Shown here: piece by piece, positions 1-9,398 of the stretch
Numbering within the stretch: position 1 is the first letter of the stretch
Layout of the letters: each line of letters begins with the position of its first letter
NCBI GenBank assembly: GCA_905221605.1
Contig: CAJNDS010002142.1
Location: 1-64,000 of the forward strand
Reading direction: 5' to 3'
From: Symbiodinium natans
Lineage: Eukaryota > Sar > Dinophyceae > Suessiales > Symbiodiniaceae
Length of the DNA stretch: 64,000 nucleotides
Made by a program: the position numbers and the translations under genes
Notes under the pieces: generated by a model
The model's database searches: none
Seen by the model: only the letters and a program-made list of their open reading frames with translations
Told to the model about the DNA's origin: nothing

Positions 1-13
1 TTGAGGTTTAGGG

Positions 14-117
14 TCAAAGAGTCCAATACCCCTTCATGAAGGCATATACCGTATACCATACTAAATTTCCATATGTAGGTTTAAGGCATATTCGTTAACA
101 AAGGGGTTCTGGGAACT
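14..117. repeat. Family C inverted-repeat element, degenerate
   Basis: Starts with a GAGTCCAATACCCCTT-like end and finishes with the mirrored AAGGGGTTCTGGGAACTC. The family signature elsewhere is AGAGACTCCAATACC at one end, its complement at the other, and AAGGAATATTCCTTA palindromes inside. This copy has diverged centrally. No coding content. Confidence 0.45.
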
Positions 118-407
118 CAGAGGGGTTGAGAGCTTCAGGCTTTCAGGGTGCACAAAAGATGCTTCAGGAGTGCTTTTGAGAGTCTGCATGTCTGTTTTTT
201 GAGCAGCCGTTGGTCTTGCATTCAAAAACTGAACTACATGCAACGTCCTATAGCCCTGGCTTTCCGAATCTAGGTATGTCGGGGATTTAAGGGTTTGGAG
301 ATGTTTGTGGTTTCTAGGTTTTGGGGATTTCTGGTGTAAATGTTGAGAGCTTCAGACTTTTGGAGCTTTAATCATGGGTTCCCCTCCCACCCCCCAATCT
401 TTGCCCT

Positions 408-591
408 AAACCCTAAACCCTAAACCCTAAACCCTAAACCCTAAACCCTAAACCCTAAACCCTAAACCCTAAACCCTAAACCCTAAACCCTAAACCCTAA
501 ACCCTAAACCCAAACCCCTAAACCCAAAACCCTAAACCCTAAACCCTAAACCCTAAACCCTAAACCCTAAACCCTAAACCCTAAACCCTAA
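408..591. repeat. (CCCTAAA)n telomere-type array
   Basis: About 25 near-perfect CCCTAAA heptamers with one CCCAAACCCC interruption. It runs directly into an AG and the next exon-like island, the usual arrangement upstream of exons in this window. It is internal, not a chromosome end. Confidence 0.95.
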
Positions 592-592
592 G

Positions 593-688
593 GGGTCGTC
601 TACGGAGGCATTCTCCGGCTTGGCCGAGAAGCTGACCCCACCAAAGGATCCTGGACCGGCAAAGGGCCGGCTCTACGGGACCATCTGC
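593..688 (+). CDS. Penultimate exon of an upstream gene (product unknown)
   Basis: Open frame after ...CCTAAG, coding a peptide containing AEKLTPPKDPGPAKGRLYG. It splices in frame to 825 if the segment between two copies of GCGAGGACGCG is removed. If read through without splicing, the frame meets TGA at 710-712. Product not recognised. Confidence 0.55.
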
Positions 689-824
689 GCGAGGACGCGG
701 GAGGGCCGCTGAACCTTGAACCCTAAACCCTAAACCCTCAACCCTGAACATCCCTAAACCCTAAACCCTGAACACTCAACCCTGAACCCCGAACCCTAAT
801 CCCGGAACCCTGAACCCTGAACCC
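689..824 (+). other. Telomere-repeat intron between 20-bp direct repeats
   Basis: 136 bases, mostly CCCTAAA, CCCTCAA and CCCTGAA units. It begins at the first copy of GCGAGGACGCGGGAGGGC (689) and ends just before the second, GCGAGGACGCGAGAGGGC (825). Removing it joins TGC to GCG AGG in frame. It may be a spliced intron or a genomic insertion. Confidence 0.5.
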
Positions 825-902
825 GCGAGGACGCGAGAGGGCGAGGAGATCAATGCAACTGGGCTGAAGTGCTGGGCAGAGACCTCACTTAAGCCCCTAT
901 AA
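825..902 (+). CDS. Terminal exon of the upstream gene
   Basis: Continues the 593-688 frame and codes a peptide with EEINATGLKCWAETSLKPL before TAA at 900-902. Amino-acid composition is normal and no telomeric units are present. The gene continues left of the window. Confidence 0.5.
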   Translation, partial: ARTREGEEINATGLKCWAETSLKPL

Positions 903-1218
903 TTCCCATCCCGTCCACGGCCCACCATTGCATGCTACTAGGGGTCGACAACCAACTTGCTGTTGCAATGGGTTGGATGGGTGGTGTTCTGTCTTTTCCT
1001 GACGCAGTTCAAGTACAACAGCAGGAGTGGTTACCGCAGGCATGCTGGCCCTAAGAATTATAGCACCAGTTAGCTTAATGCTTCTAACCCAACTTCCAGT
1101 AAAGGACTTTTAGCCCAACTCATAGCACCCTATATGTATAGCCAAACTGAAGACTCATGACTACACTTGAACCTCAGGGCTTAGGGTTTAGGGTTTAGGG
1201 TTCCGAAGCAAAGCCAAG
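903..1218. other. Intergenic or intronic stretch
   Basis: Mixed sequence with no supportable ORF. A short (TTTAGGG)3 tract at 1178-1203 lies just before the next exon-like island. This is the only candidate promoter/intergenic interval between the stop at 902 and the following exons. No motif is recognised. Confidence 0.4.
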
Positions 1219-1320
1219 GTGCCGCCGGCGCGCCGCCTGGCCTTCGGACCCCCTGAGGGCAGCCCACCCCTGGATAGCGGCGCCCGGTTGCGCGCACAGG
1301 CGGCCTGGGCGCACAAAAAG
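1219..1320 (+). CDS. GC-rich exon-like island
   Basis: Follows CCAAG and is open in one frame, with Pro/Ala/Arg-rich coding such as RLAFGPPEGSPPLDSGARL, then AQAAWAHKK. It is flanked by TTTAGGG on the left. The downstream limit is uncertain because no clear GT/GC donor is fixed. Confidence 0.4.
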
Positions 1321-1391
1321 TGTGTTTATGATTATGCTTCTTCTGGTTCTTATATCAATATGTTGTCTTTTCTTTGTGGACGGGGCCGGGA

Positions 1392-1417
1392 GGGGGGGGG
1401 GGGGGGGGGGGGGGGGG
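1392..1417. repeat. G26 homopolymer
   Basis: Uninterrupted run of 26 G. Similar C or G runs recur at 2902, 9497, 11013, 17399, 26776, 40234, 50328 and 50965. Assembly length of such runs is unreliable. Confidence 0.85.
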
Positions 1418-1427
1418 CGGCAGCTAG

Positions 1428-1494
1428 GTATAGTACCCCCTACTATGATCCCTATTCAGGACTGTTCGTATTGGGGGGAACATCCCAAGCTATT
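1428..1494. repeat. Family F element, right half
   Basis: Carries TAGTACCCCCTACTATGATC, CCTATTCAGGACTGTT and the terminal GGGGGAACATCCCAAG. The same end is seen at 2988-3050, 6533-6612, 11860-11905, 37827-37978, 57481-57582 and 57924-58082. Confidence 0.6.
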
Positions 1495-1522
1495 GAATTG
1501 CCTAAACCTTAAACCTGGCTGT

Positions 1523-1611
1523 TTCTTAGTAGGGAATGAGGGAATGAGGGCCCTATATACTCCCGTAAAGGGTATATATAGGGCCCTCATTCCCTCATTA
1601 CCTACTAAGAA
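1523..1611. repeat. Near-perfect 37-bp hairpin (family H-like)
   Basis: Left arm 1523-1559 and right arm 1575-1611 are reverse complements with one mismatch over 37 bases, around a 15-base loop. The arms contain GAATGAGGGCCCTATATA. It lies just past a family F half element. Confidence 0.85.
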
Positions 1612-1741
1612 CCAGGGGGGAACCTGAGACCCTTAACGCTGAAGGCGAAAGGCACCGGGGAGCTGCAATTCTAATGATCCTGTTGAGAGCGCTCTCAGGG
1701 GAACCTGGGGTGCCTTTAGAGGGCTTTCTCGGGCACCCAGG

Positions 1742-1814
1742 GTATAGGGTTTAGGGTTTAGGGTTTAGGGTTTAGGGTTTAGGGTTTAGGGTTTAGGGTT
1801 TAGGGTTTAGGGTT
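1742..1814. repeat. (TTTAGGG)n array
   Basis: About ten tandem heptamers in the opposite orientation to the array at 408-591. Confidence 0.95.
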
Positions 1815-2292
1815 GAGACTAAGTTACGCAAGGCCATGGCTGACCCTAAGCCGAGCCTGAGCCGTGCTTGGAGCATTGAGGGACTTAGCAAGTAGTGATG
1901 GGACTCTCATTTGCTTTGTCATACCAGGGTAACATGTTTACATGTTTAAGGGTACTTAAACTCAATGAAGGAATGGACATGTAAATTTTTCATACTATCC
2001 CAACCATGAACTAGTTTGGGGTTATATCATACATAAGAGCCCTACCTACCGTATGAAGTCCCTCCAAGAAATCCTAGACACCGCATGGGATTCAGGTTTT
2101 GGAGTTTCAGGGCCCTGAGGCTAGAAACCATACACACTTCGCATCCTAACCCCCATAAAGACTCCAACGAGAGAAACCTCTAACCCTGAACCCCTGTGGA
2201 AGACCTAACTTCTAAACTCTACACCCTAAAACCCTGAAGCCCCACACCCTATGCCCCTAAAGCCCTAGAAGCCCTAGAAGCCCTAAAGCCCT

Positions 2293-2448
2293 AAAGCCCT
2301 AAAGCCCTAAACCCTAAACCCTAAACCCTAAACCCTAAACCCTAAACCCTAAACCCTAAACCCTAAACCCTAAACCCTAAACCCTAAACCCTAAACCCTA
2401 AACCCTAAACCCTAAACCCTAAACCCTAAACCCTAAACCCTAAACCTA
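2293..2448. repeat. (CCCTAAA)n array before an exon
   Basis: Some 22 heptamers, entered through a degenerate stretch of AAGCCCTA units (2221-2310), ending at the acceptor-like CCTAG before 2450. Confidence 0.95.
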
Positions 2449-2449
2449 G

Positions 2450-2517
2450 GCTAGAGCAGAAGCAAAAGTGGAGCTGGAGAAGAAAGGGATGCTGCACTGC
2501 TGCACTTGGTGGCTCAG
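2450..2517 (+). CDS. Exon-like island
   Basis: CCCTAAA array on the left, TTTAGGG on the right. One frame reads AEAKVELEKKGMLHCCTWWL, a charged helix-like peptide followed by Cys/Trp. Acceptor CCTAG at 2445-2449. The donor is not resolved. Confidence 0.45.
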
Positions 2518-3340
2518 GGTTATTCAGGGATTCGGGTTTAGGGTTTAGGGTCTAAGGTTTAGGGCTTCGGGAACTAGGTAAGGGCTCTTTTTGTAGCACT
2601 CATTTTGGGGTGCTTAGTTTAGGTTTTTGTTGTGTTTTTTTTGAGGGGGGGGAGCTTTCATGATATGGGATGTCGCATTCTGAGATGCAGAACCCTGAGC
2701 CCTAAACCCTGTTTTTGGCCAATGCCCAGCTCGGTGTGTCACGAAGTGGCCAGGAGCTGGTACAGGGGGGGCTGACCTAAAAGCAGCCTAAACCCTAGCC
2801 CTGGTGTGTCGTGCTAGGCTCAGGAGTATCTCATATATTGGAGACCCTACCACCCCAAGAAGGATCTTCAGATTAGTTTTAGGTTTGTTTTTTGGGATTC
2901 TCCCCCCCCCCCCCCCCCCCCCCCCCCGAACCCTAAACCCTGAGCCCTAAACCCTAAGCCCTAAACTTAAACCAAGACCTAAACCCTTTAGTACCCCCGA
3001 TGATGATCCCTATTAAGGACTGTTAGTCCTAAGGGCGAACATCCCAAGTCTCTTCTTTTCATCCTTATAAACAGAGTTTAGGGTTTAGGGTTTAGGGTTA
3101 AGGGTTTAGGGTTTAGGGTTTAGGGTTTAGGGACAGCTCTTCTAAGCCCCATACCCCCCGCAGCTCTCCAAACCCCTCTCACGGTCGCGCGGCCCCGTAG
3201 ATTGCCCACGGACCCCAATGACCCTTTAGTTTAGGTTTTAGGTTTTAGGTTTTAGGTTTTAGGGTTTAGGGTTTAGGGTTTAGGGTTTAGGGTTTAGGGT
3301 TTAGGGTTTAGGTTTCTTTTTGGGTTTAAGGAATATTCCC

Positions 3341-3628
3341 TTTTGCTGAAGGCTGGTCGCTCTGCACTTGCTAGCAAAACTGAGGGGCCCTGTTCAAGAC
3401 CAATGACGACAGGGCGTTGTTCAAGCGATGCCTGTCAGTATGGAAAGGGACAGGAATCCATATGGCCATCAGCTGGGTCGCAACCGGTGCCAGCAGGGAT
3501 GACAATGCTTTCGGATTCGAGTTGAAGATGGCAAGCCTTTGCTGAAGGCTGGTCCCTTTGCAATTGCCAGCAAAACTCAGGGGCGCTGTTCAAGTGCCAT
3601 GACGACAGGGCGCTGTTCAAGTGCTTGC
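3341..3628. repeat. Tandem duplication, ~90-bp unit twice
   Basis: 3341-3430 and 3537-3628 match in order: TTTGCTGAAGGCTGGTC, CAGCAAAACT, then CAATGACGACAGGGCG against CATGACGACAGGGCG, then TTCAAG. Both are open in the same frame (LLKAG...ASKT...MTTGRCSS), but the differences are not mainly silent, so coding is doubtful. Confidence 0.6.
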
Positions 3629-3689
3629 AAGACCATGCTGATCTTTTGGGGAGACTTGCTTTGCCCGCATCTGTGGCGAAATTCGTTTC

Positions 3690-3776
3690 GCCCCCCCGCC
3701 CCCGCCCCCCCCGCCCCCCCCGCCCCTCCCCCGCCCCCGCCCCCTTCGCCCCCTCGCGCCCCCCCCGCCCCGGGTT
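3690..3776. repeat. C-rich CCCCCGCC tract
   Basis: Low-complexity C/G sequence built from CCCCCGCCC and CCTCCCCC units. The proline-rich or glycine-rich ORFs crossing it follow from the composition. Confidence 0.8.
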
Positions 3777-3935
3777 TCTGGTTCGGCAAACCCTAAACCC
3801 TAAATTCTTAAACCCTAAACCCTAAACCCTAAACCCCAAACCCCAAACCCTAAACCCTAAACCCTAAACCCAACATCAGCACGCCACGACTCTTGAAACG
3901 AGCTTGGGAGTTTGGGGTTTCTCTGGAACTAAAAC

Positions 3936-4014
3936 CCTGATGAGAGGGAGAGGGGGAGGGGGAGAGGGAGAGGGAGAGGGAGAGGGAGAGGGAGAGGGAG
4001 AGGGAGAGGGAGAG
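3936..4014. repeat. (GGGAGA)n microsatellite
   Basis: About 12 tandem GGGAGA hexamers, possibly derived from TTTAGGG-type units. It codes Glu-Gly or Ser-Pro dipeptides in spurious ORFs on both strands. Confidence 0.9.
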
Positions 4015-4226
4015 AGCCTAAACCACCTCAAGCCCCGAAAACCTTTAAAAAAGAAGCCCAGGAAGCTCTCCAAGACCGAAGTGCTGACTTAGGTAGTAGG
4101 GGTAGAGGGTTGAGGGTTTAGAGTTTAGGGGATAGTAAGTTGAGTTATGGGGATTCATAATTACGGGGTTTGTACGGCATACTCGTCTAGACTTCCTAAG
4201 TCAAAAGCGGACTTCCAAGTAGCCCT

Positions 4227-4337
4227 GGTAACCCTAACCCCTAAACCCCTAAACCCCTAAACCCCTAAACCCCTAAACCCCTAAACCCCTAAACCCCTAA
4301 ACCCCTAAACCCCTAAACCCCTAAACCCCTAAACCCT
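4227..4337. repeat. (CCCCTAAA)n octamer array
   Basis: A homogeneous 8-mer variant of the telomere unit, about 13 copies, ending at the island GGCGGGTCCACAACAGACCC. The same octamer recurs at 36686-36786 and 43950-44165. Confidence 0.95.
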
Positions 4338-4520
4338 GGCGGGTCCACAACAGACCCGCGCAAAACTGTGGTCCCACCAGCAAACCTGAGATGCAGGACT
4401 TAGGTCACCGCCTTTAGTGTTGAGAAATGACGCCTTTCTGCTCCCAGTGCCCGGTGCGCCTAAAAGCAAAACCTTCCAGCCATTTCTGCCCAGAAGAAGG
4501 TTTAACCTTCTCGGAACGGA

Positions 4521-4860
4521 TTAGACGATGCAAGCCAGGGACGTCATCATGCTTGGGCCATGGATGCTCTCTTCTCATCAGAGCAGAATAGACCATGGAC
4601 GTCATCATGCTTGGACCCTGGATGCTCTCTTCCCAGAACGGAGTAGACCATGGACGTCATCATGGTTGGGCCATGGCAGTGCGAAAACATGTAGACCATG
4701 GACGTCATCATGCTTGGGCCATGGATGCTCTCTTCTCATCAGAACAGAATAGACCATGGACGTCATCATGCTTGGGCCATGGATACTCTCTTCCTAGAAC
4801 GGATTAGACTATGGACGTCATCATGGTTGGGCCATGGATGCTCTCTTCTAACTATGGTGA
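4521..4860. repeat. Minisatellite, 48-61 bp unit, six copies
   Basis: Units start TAGACCATGGACGTCATCATG and continue TTGGGCCATGGATGCTCTC, with variable ends (TCATCAGAACAGAA or CCTAGAACGGAT). Copies start near 4521, 4588, 4643, 4691, 4749 and 4804; the third is short. The overlapping ORFs are products of the repeat. Confidence 0.85.
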
Positions 4861-6078
4861 AGCAAACGTGTTATTTAGACCCAGGGCTGGGCAGAAGCGG
4901 ATGCAAGCAAGACAGGGCTTAGTTTAGGACACGTCGAAAGTGCGAAGTAGTGCAAAAAAACCACAAATACCAGTGCAGTCTACGGATGCCAAAAAAATTG
5001 CAGGATAATTTTGGATAAAAACTGCGGGGATGAGGTGATGGGCGAAACCCAGGAAACATCGGTATTTGCAGGGATTCTGAGGGCAACAGAGCTAAACTGC
5101 CGAAAACGAGTGGGTCTGTTATGGCCCCGCCTAGCCCTAAACCCCTAATTCTAGTATGGCCGAGGTCCCGCACAGCTCCTTCACAAGGCGGTTTGCCCAG
5201 TTTAAAGCTGCCTGAGCCTGGCGGTCCCCAGGACCAGGGCTTAGAGTTTAGGGTTTAGGGTTTTAGGGTTTTAGGGTTTTAGGGTTTAGGGTTCAGGGTT
5301 CAGGGTTAGGGTTTTAGGCTTTTAGGGTTGGCGTTTAGGGTTGAGAGTTTAGAGTACTCCATGCTCTTGAGGGTTTTGCCGGGCTAGGGGCTGGTGTCTA
5401 GCTCAAGGGTGTGGGCGTTGTAAGGGTTTAGGGGTAGGGTTTAGGGTGCCTTATTAGGGTCTTAGGGTTGAGGTTTGAGGTTGCTAGGGCTTGGGTTTTC
5501 AGGGCTTAGGCTTTGGCTTCTATGGGTTTTCGCCCTTATGTTATGTATGAAATCGGGATTTAGGGCTTTAAGGTTTCGGGCTTTGGGGCTTTGGGTGTTC
5601 GGCTTTAAGTTTTGGTACTTCACTTTTGTAGGTTTGTAAGTCTGTTACCCGAAAGGGTCGCACAGGCGTTGCTGACATATGTGTGTATATATATAGTAAA
5701 AGCAAATATAAGCAAAGAAAGAAAGGTTTAGAAGTACCCTAAATAAGGCTTTTAGTAGAGTAAAACTCTCAACCCTACACTCTAAGCACTAAACCCAAAT
5801 ACCTCCAAGTAGTAGTGAACCCTCGGAGGGCGCGGCATCTAAACCCAAAGCCCCAAGACCTTCCCAAACCGTAAACCCTAAACCCGAAACCATAAACTCT
5901 AAACCCGAAACCCTAAATCCTAAACCCGAAACCTTGAACCCTAAACCCCAAAACCTTCCCAAACCCTGAACCCGAAACCCCAAACCATAAACCCCAAACC
6001 GAACCCCTAAACCCCAAACCGAACCCCTAAACCCTAAACCCTAAACCCGAAACCCGAAACCCGAAACCCGAAACCCCC
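4861..6078. other. Gene-free interval with diverged telomeric units
   Basis: 4870-5230 is unique, moderately GC sequence without a convincing ORF. 5235-5340 has TTTAGGG and TTTTAGGG units. 5440-5640 has diverged TTAGGG-like text. 5770-6075 has CCCTAAA drifting into CCCGAAA. A TATATA run lies at 5681-5692. Confidence 0.45.
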
Positions 6079-6186
6079 TTGGAGGAGCGACGTCGTGAGC
6101 ACCCGCGCCGCGCTTCGTGCGACGGGTACCCGAGCACCTTCGGCCCCGGCGCCGGCCTCCGAAGCCTCCCAGGCTGCACTAGCGTT
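6079..6186 (+). CDS. Exon-like island between CCCTAAA and TTTAGGG
   Basis: GC-rich and open, with Arg/Pro/Gly coding (for example CDGYPSTFGPGAGLRSLPG). CCCGAAA units on the left; GTAGGGTTTAGGG on the right gives a GT donor at 6187. Product not recognised. Confidence 0.45.
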
Positions 6187-7198
6187 GTAGGGTTTAGGGT
6201 TTAGGGTTGAGGGTTGAGGGTTGAGGGTGAGGGTTGAGGGTTGAGGGTTTAGGGTTCGGAGTTTCGAGTTTTCAGGTGTTAGGGATCCATAGGAGCTTCG
6301 GGTTTAGGGTTGAGGGTTTGAGGGTTTTAGGGCTCAGGGTTTAGGGTTTAGGGTTTAGGGTTTGGGGCTCAGGGTTCAGAACTTCCGCGAACAAGCCAAG
6401 CCCCAAGTTGCTTAGAGACTCCCAGACTCCTTACTGAAGGACTATTCCTCAAGCCGGGTTTAGGGTTTAGGGTTTAGGGTTTAGGGTTTAGGGTTTAGGG
6501 TTTAGGGTTTAGGGGTTCAGGAATATTCCCTGGGATGTTCCCCCTTCTACTAACAAGTCCTTAGAAAGGATTGTAGTACTCCCTCTTAGAATCCCTATGA
6601 AGGACTGTAACCCTAAACCCTAAACCCTAAACCCTAAACCCTAAACCCTAAACCCTAAACCCTAAACCCTAAACCCTAAACCCTAAACCCTAAACCCTAA
6701 ACCCTAAACCCTAAACCCTAAACCCTAAACCTCCCAAGGAGTATTTCCTTACGGGTGTGAAGCTCCGGGGTCCGCATGGCGTTGTGGGGTGTTTTGCTCT
6801 CCGGGGCCTCAAGAAGCCGTAAACCCGAAACCCTAAACCCTGAACCCGAAACTTCTAAACCCTAAACCCTAAACCCTAAGCCCTAAACCCTAAACCCTAA
6901 ACCCTAAACCTAAAACATCCTAAGCCCTAGACCCTACAACCCTAAACCCTGAAATACCCGGCAGGACCCTAAAACAGGCCTCGAGAGGTCTCAAGTTTGG
7001 CATCCGGATTGGGGCCCCAGCGTTGGTCCATGTTTTTTGGTTTTAGGGTTTAGGGTTAGGATCCTTGATGAACCCGCTTAGAACCAAAGAAAAGAGCCTT
7101 GTTTTGATTCTGAGGTGACTGAGCAGCCTAGCTTCAGGAGTTCACACGGAGCCGACATGTGCCACTGGAGCACCCTGAAGCCCATCGGGAAGCTCCCT

Positions 7199-7302
7199 AC
7201 TATTTGCTTAAGAACCACCATAACAATCAAAATGGTCCCCTTTTGAGGGAAATACAAGGATTACATTTCTTCCTTTTTGGGGCTTTTTAAGCAAATAATT
7301 GA
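7199..7302. repeat. Family D inverted-repeat element
   Basis: Ends TATTTGCTTAAGAACC on the left and GGCTTTTTAAGCAAATAATTG on the right. Other copies: 40147-40235 (left end), 48855-48950, 61383-61489. Confidence 0.65.
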
Positions 7303-7589
7303 ATAGGGCGAGTCTTCAAGACTTTCGCCCAACTCCCGCGCAAACCCTAACCCCAAGCCCTAAGCCCTAAACCCTGCTTCCCGAATGTCTTTCTACCATA
7401 ACCCTAAACCCTAAACCCTAAACCCTAAACCCTAAACCCTAAACCCTAAAACCGAGGCGTCGGGCGCCAGCGCGCTTGCGCGGCGCCCGCTGAGCCCGAG
7501 CCGCCGCCGGCGGAGACAGCGGAGGGCTGAGGGACCTAGGGACTTTCCAAAACCCTAAAGCCCTAAAACCCCTATATAAAGCCCTAACA

Positions 7590-7720
7590 CCCCTAAAACC
7601 CTAAAACCCTAAAACCCTAAAACCCTAAAACCCTAAAACCCTAAAACCCTAAAACCCTAAAACCCTAAAACCCTAAAACCCTAAAGCCCTAAAACCCTAA
7701 AACCCTAAAACCCTAAAACC
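7590..7720. repeat. (CCCTAAAA)n octamer array
   Basis: About 16 copies of the 8-mer CCCTAAAA with one AAGCCCTA interruption. It differs from the CCCTAAA array just upstream, so it was amplified locally. Confidence 0.9.
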
Positions 7721-7852
7721 CCTAAACCCTACACCCTAAACCCTAAACCTTACATGTTCTACATGCTCTGAAACCTAAAGCGCCAACAAAAACCCAACGC
7801 CCTGACGAACAAAAAACCCTAACCCAAAAGCACCCAACATCCACGAAACCAC

Positions 7853-7980
7853 ACTTGGAGGTTCATGGGAATTTATAAGTAGGGTTGTCTGTATGGTAAC
7901 TCTTCTACTTATAATCCTATTCAGGGACAATTCAGGGTACTTACAGCCCTACTTAGAACTACCTATGAACCTCCAAGTAG
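7853..7980. repeat. Family A inverted-repeat element
   Basis: ACTTGGAGGTTCATGGGAA on the left mirrors ATGAACCTCCAAGTAG on the right. Sub-terminal ATAAGTAGGG also mirrors CCCTACTTAG. The centre carries TTCAGGGTAC. This is a clear type member of a family with about 19 copies in the window. Confidence 0.85.
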
Positions 7981-8262
7981 GCTCTAAATCCATGCATTCA
8001 GAACCCTTACATGTTTCAGGCTTGGGGGTTTATGGGGCCTGGGTTTTGCAAACATGACAGGCTTGCTACATCTTTCGCACTTACACTGGGAAGTGGCTTG
8101 CTCACAGACCTGACATGGACAATGGTGAGACTCACCCTCCCAAAACCTCCCTAAACTAGACCCTAAAACCCTAAACTCTCAACCCTAACCCCTAACCCCT
8201 AACCCCTAAACCCTATATTTAAACCCTAAACCCTAAACGGTAAACCCTAAACCCTAAACCTC

Positions 8263-8560
8263 AAACCTCCTAGGCCCCAAACCCTGCAGCTTTAACGCGC
8301 CCAGTCGCGGCCGGCCCCCGGCTCTCCGGACGTCGTGCGGCATCCACCAGAGCCGGCAGCAGCGCAGATTGTGCAGGTGGTCCGTGAGGAGGGGCTTCCA
8401 GAAAGTTTGAGGAAGATTTGGGGCTTGGGGTTTAGAGGTGTCAGGGCTTCCTAAACCCGAAACCCGAACCCTAAACCCCAGACCCTAACCCCAAGGTTTC
8501 TGGGGCTTCGGGGTTCATGATGCCATGCAGACGCTCTGGGTGGAGATCTGAGCAGAGCAC
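8263..8560. repeat. Segmental duplication, copy 1 (exon plus intron)
   Basis: Matches 8957-9310 in order: exon text, TTCCAGAAAGTTT, GGGGCTTGGGGTTTAGAGGT, CCAAGGTTTCTGGGGCTTC and TTCATGATGCCATGCAGAC. Copy 1 lacks the telomeric arrays present in copy 2. Confidence 0.85.
8288..8394 (+). CDS. Duplicated exon, copy 1
   Basis: Follows CCTGCAG. One frame reads SRPAPGSPDVVRHPPEPAAA followed by QIVQVVREEG. The second copy at 8983-9087 preserves this frame: of the three differences that fall in it, two are silent and one changes Pro to Leu. Product not recognised; the peptide is Pro/Ala-rich with a helix-like tail. Confidence 0.6.
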
Positions 8561-8639
8561 ATATCAGCCCTCAGCCCAAGACCCAGATGAAGAATATGGT
8601 ACCCTAAGCCCTTAACCTTAAACCGTAAACCCTAACCCT

Positions 8640-8876
8640 AATTGTACAACTGCAATCTCTCCAAGAAAGAACTTTTTGGGGTTCCGTGTGGCAGTCACAT
8701 GAACAGCACGGCTCGCGAGGGAATCAGCAGATCTTTTGCCTTTGCTTTCGTCGGGTTTTGCTGGTGAGTCTCGACCCGAACCAGTAGGGTTTCGGCTTTG
8801 ATGCTTATCAGTTTAGCAGAGATTGGGGTTGGTCTCGTAGAAGCCCCACTCGTCCATGGCATGTGTGCGTAAACCT

Positions 8877-8877
<1 letters not shown>
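8640..8877. other. Unique sequence between the duplicated copies
   Basis: About 240 bases without repeats. A 61-codon frame on the - strand covers it, but there is no splice or homology support. Followed by a CCCTCAA array (8878-8930). Confidence 0.3.
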
Positions 8878-8921
<44 letters not shown>

Positions 8922-8956
8922 ACCCTAAACCCTAAACCCTAAACCCTAAACCTCCC

Positions 8957-9310
8957 CAAGTCCTAGGCCCTGAACCCCGAAGCTTCAACGCGCCCAGTCG
9001 CGGCCGGCCCCCGGCTCGCCGGACGTCGTGCGGCATCCACCAGAGCTGGCAGCAGCGCAGATTGTGCAGGTGGTCCGCGAGGAGGGGGTCCTTTTTAGGG
9101 CTTTAGGGTTTAGGGTTTAGGGTTCCAGAAAGTTTCAGGGGGATTTGGAGGGGCTTGGGGTTTAGAGGTGTCGGGGCTTCCTAAACCCTAAACCGCCTAA
9201 ACCCTAAACCCTAAACCCTAGTTCAACCCTCAACCCTAACCCCAAGGTTTCTGGGGCTTCGGGGTTCATGATGCCATGCAGACACACTGTGGGGAGATCC
9301 GAGCAAAGAG
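8957..9310. repeat. Segmental duplication, copy 2
   Basis: Second copy of 8263-8560, about 690 bases downstream. It has gained TTTAGGG units at 9093-9123, exactly after the exon end, and CCCTAAA units at 9181-9222. Confidence 0.85.
8983..9087 (+). CDS. Duplicated exon, copy 2
   Basis: Same frame as 8288-8394, with TCT to TCG and CGT to CGC silent changes and CCG to CTG. A GT donor at 9088 leads straight into TTTTTAGGG and TTTAGGG units. In copy 1 the same site runs directly into CTTCCAGAAAG. Confidence 0.6.
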
Positions 9311-9398
9311 CCCAACTCGCTCTGCTTAAGGAAATTCCGAAAACCGTAAGAAGGATTCCTTATGGTTTGAGGTGTATGACCTTAATATTGGGCTCTGT
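9306..9398. repeat. Family C element
   Basis: AGAGCCCAACTCG on the left mirrors TATTGGGCTCTG on the right. Internal TTAAGGAAATTCC and GGATTCCTTA are the palindromic core of the family. Confidence 0.65.

Larger units (their letters stand above)
2518..4520. other. Gene-free repeat-rich interval
   Basis: Holds a C26 run (2902-2927), a family F half (2988-3050), TTTAGGG arrays (3077-3133, 3261-3312), TTTTAGG units (3230-3260), a tandem duplication (3341-3628) and C-rich sequence. It also has a GGGAGA array and a CCCCTAAA array (listed separately). The 3904-4092 + frame across the GGGAGA array is a repeat artefact apart from a basic tail (KPLKKKPRKLSK). Confidence 0.5.
6187..8262. other. Gene-free interval of arrays and elements
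   Basis: Arrays at 6188-6252, 6302-6365, 6459-6520 (TTTAGGG), 6607-6731 (CCCTAAA) and 7399-7452. An (CCCTAAAA)n array lies at 7590-7720. Element D is at 7199-7302 and element A at 7853-7980. GC-rich islands at 6732-6822 and 7453-7545 resemble exons but have no clear splice ends. A C-like fragment lies at 6405-6455 and an F half at 6533-6612. Confidence 0.5.

Noticed and set aside
3577-3825. Pro-rich and Gly-rich ORFs on both strands
   Set aside because: Caused by the C-rich tract at 3690-3776.
4414-4922. ORFs of 64-74 residues across 4.4-4.9 kb
   Set aside because: They are the minisatellite read in different frames.
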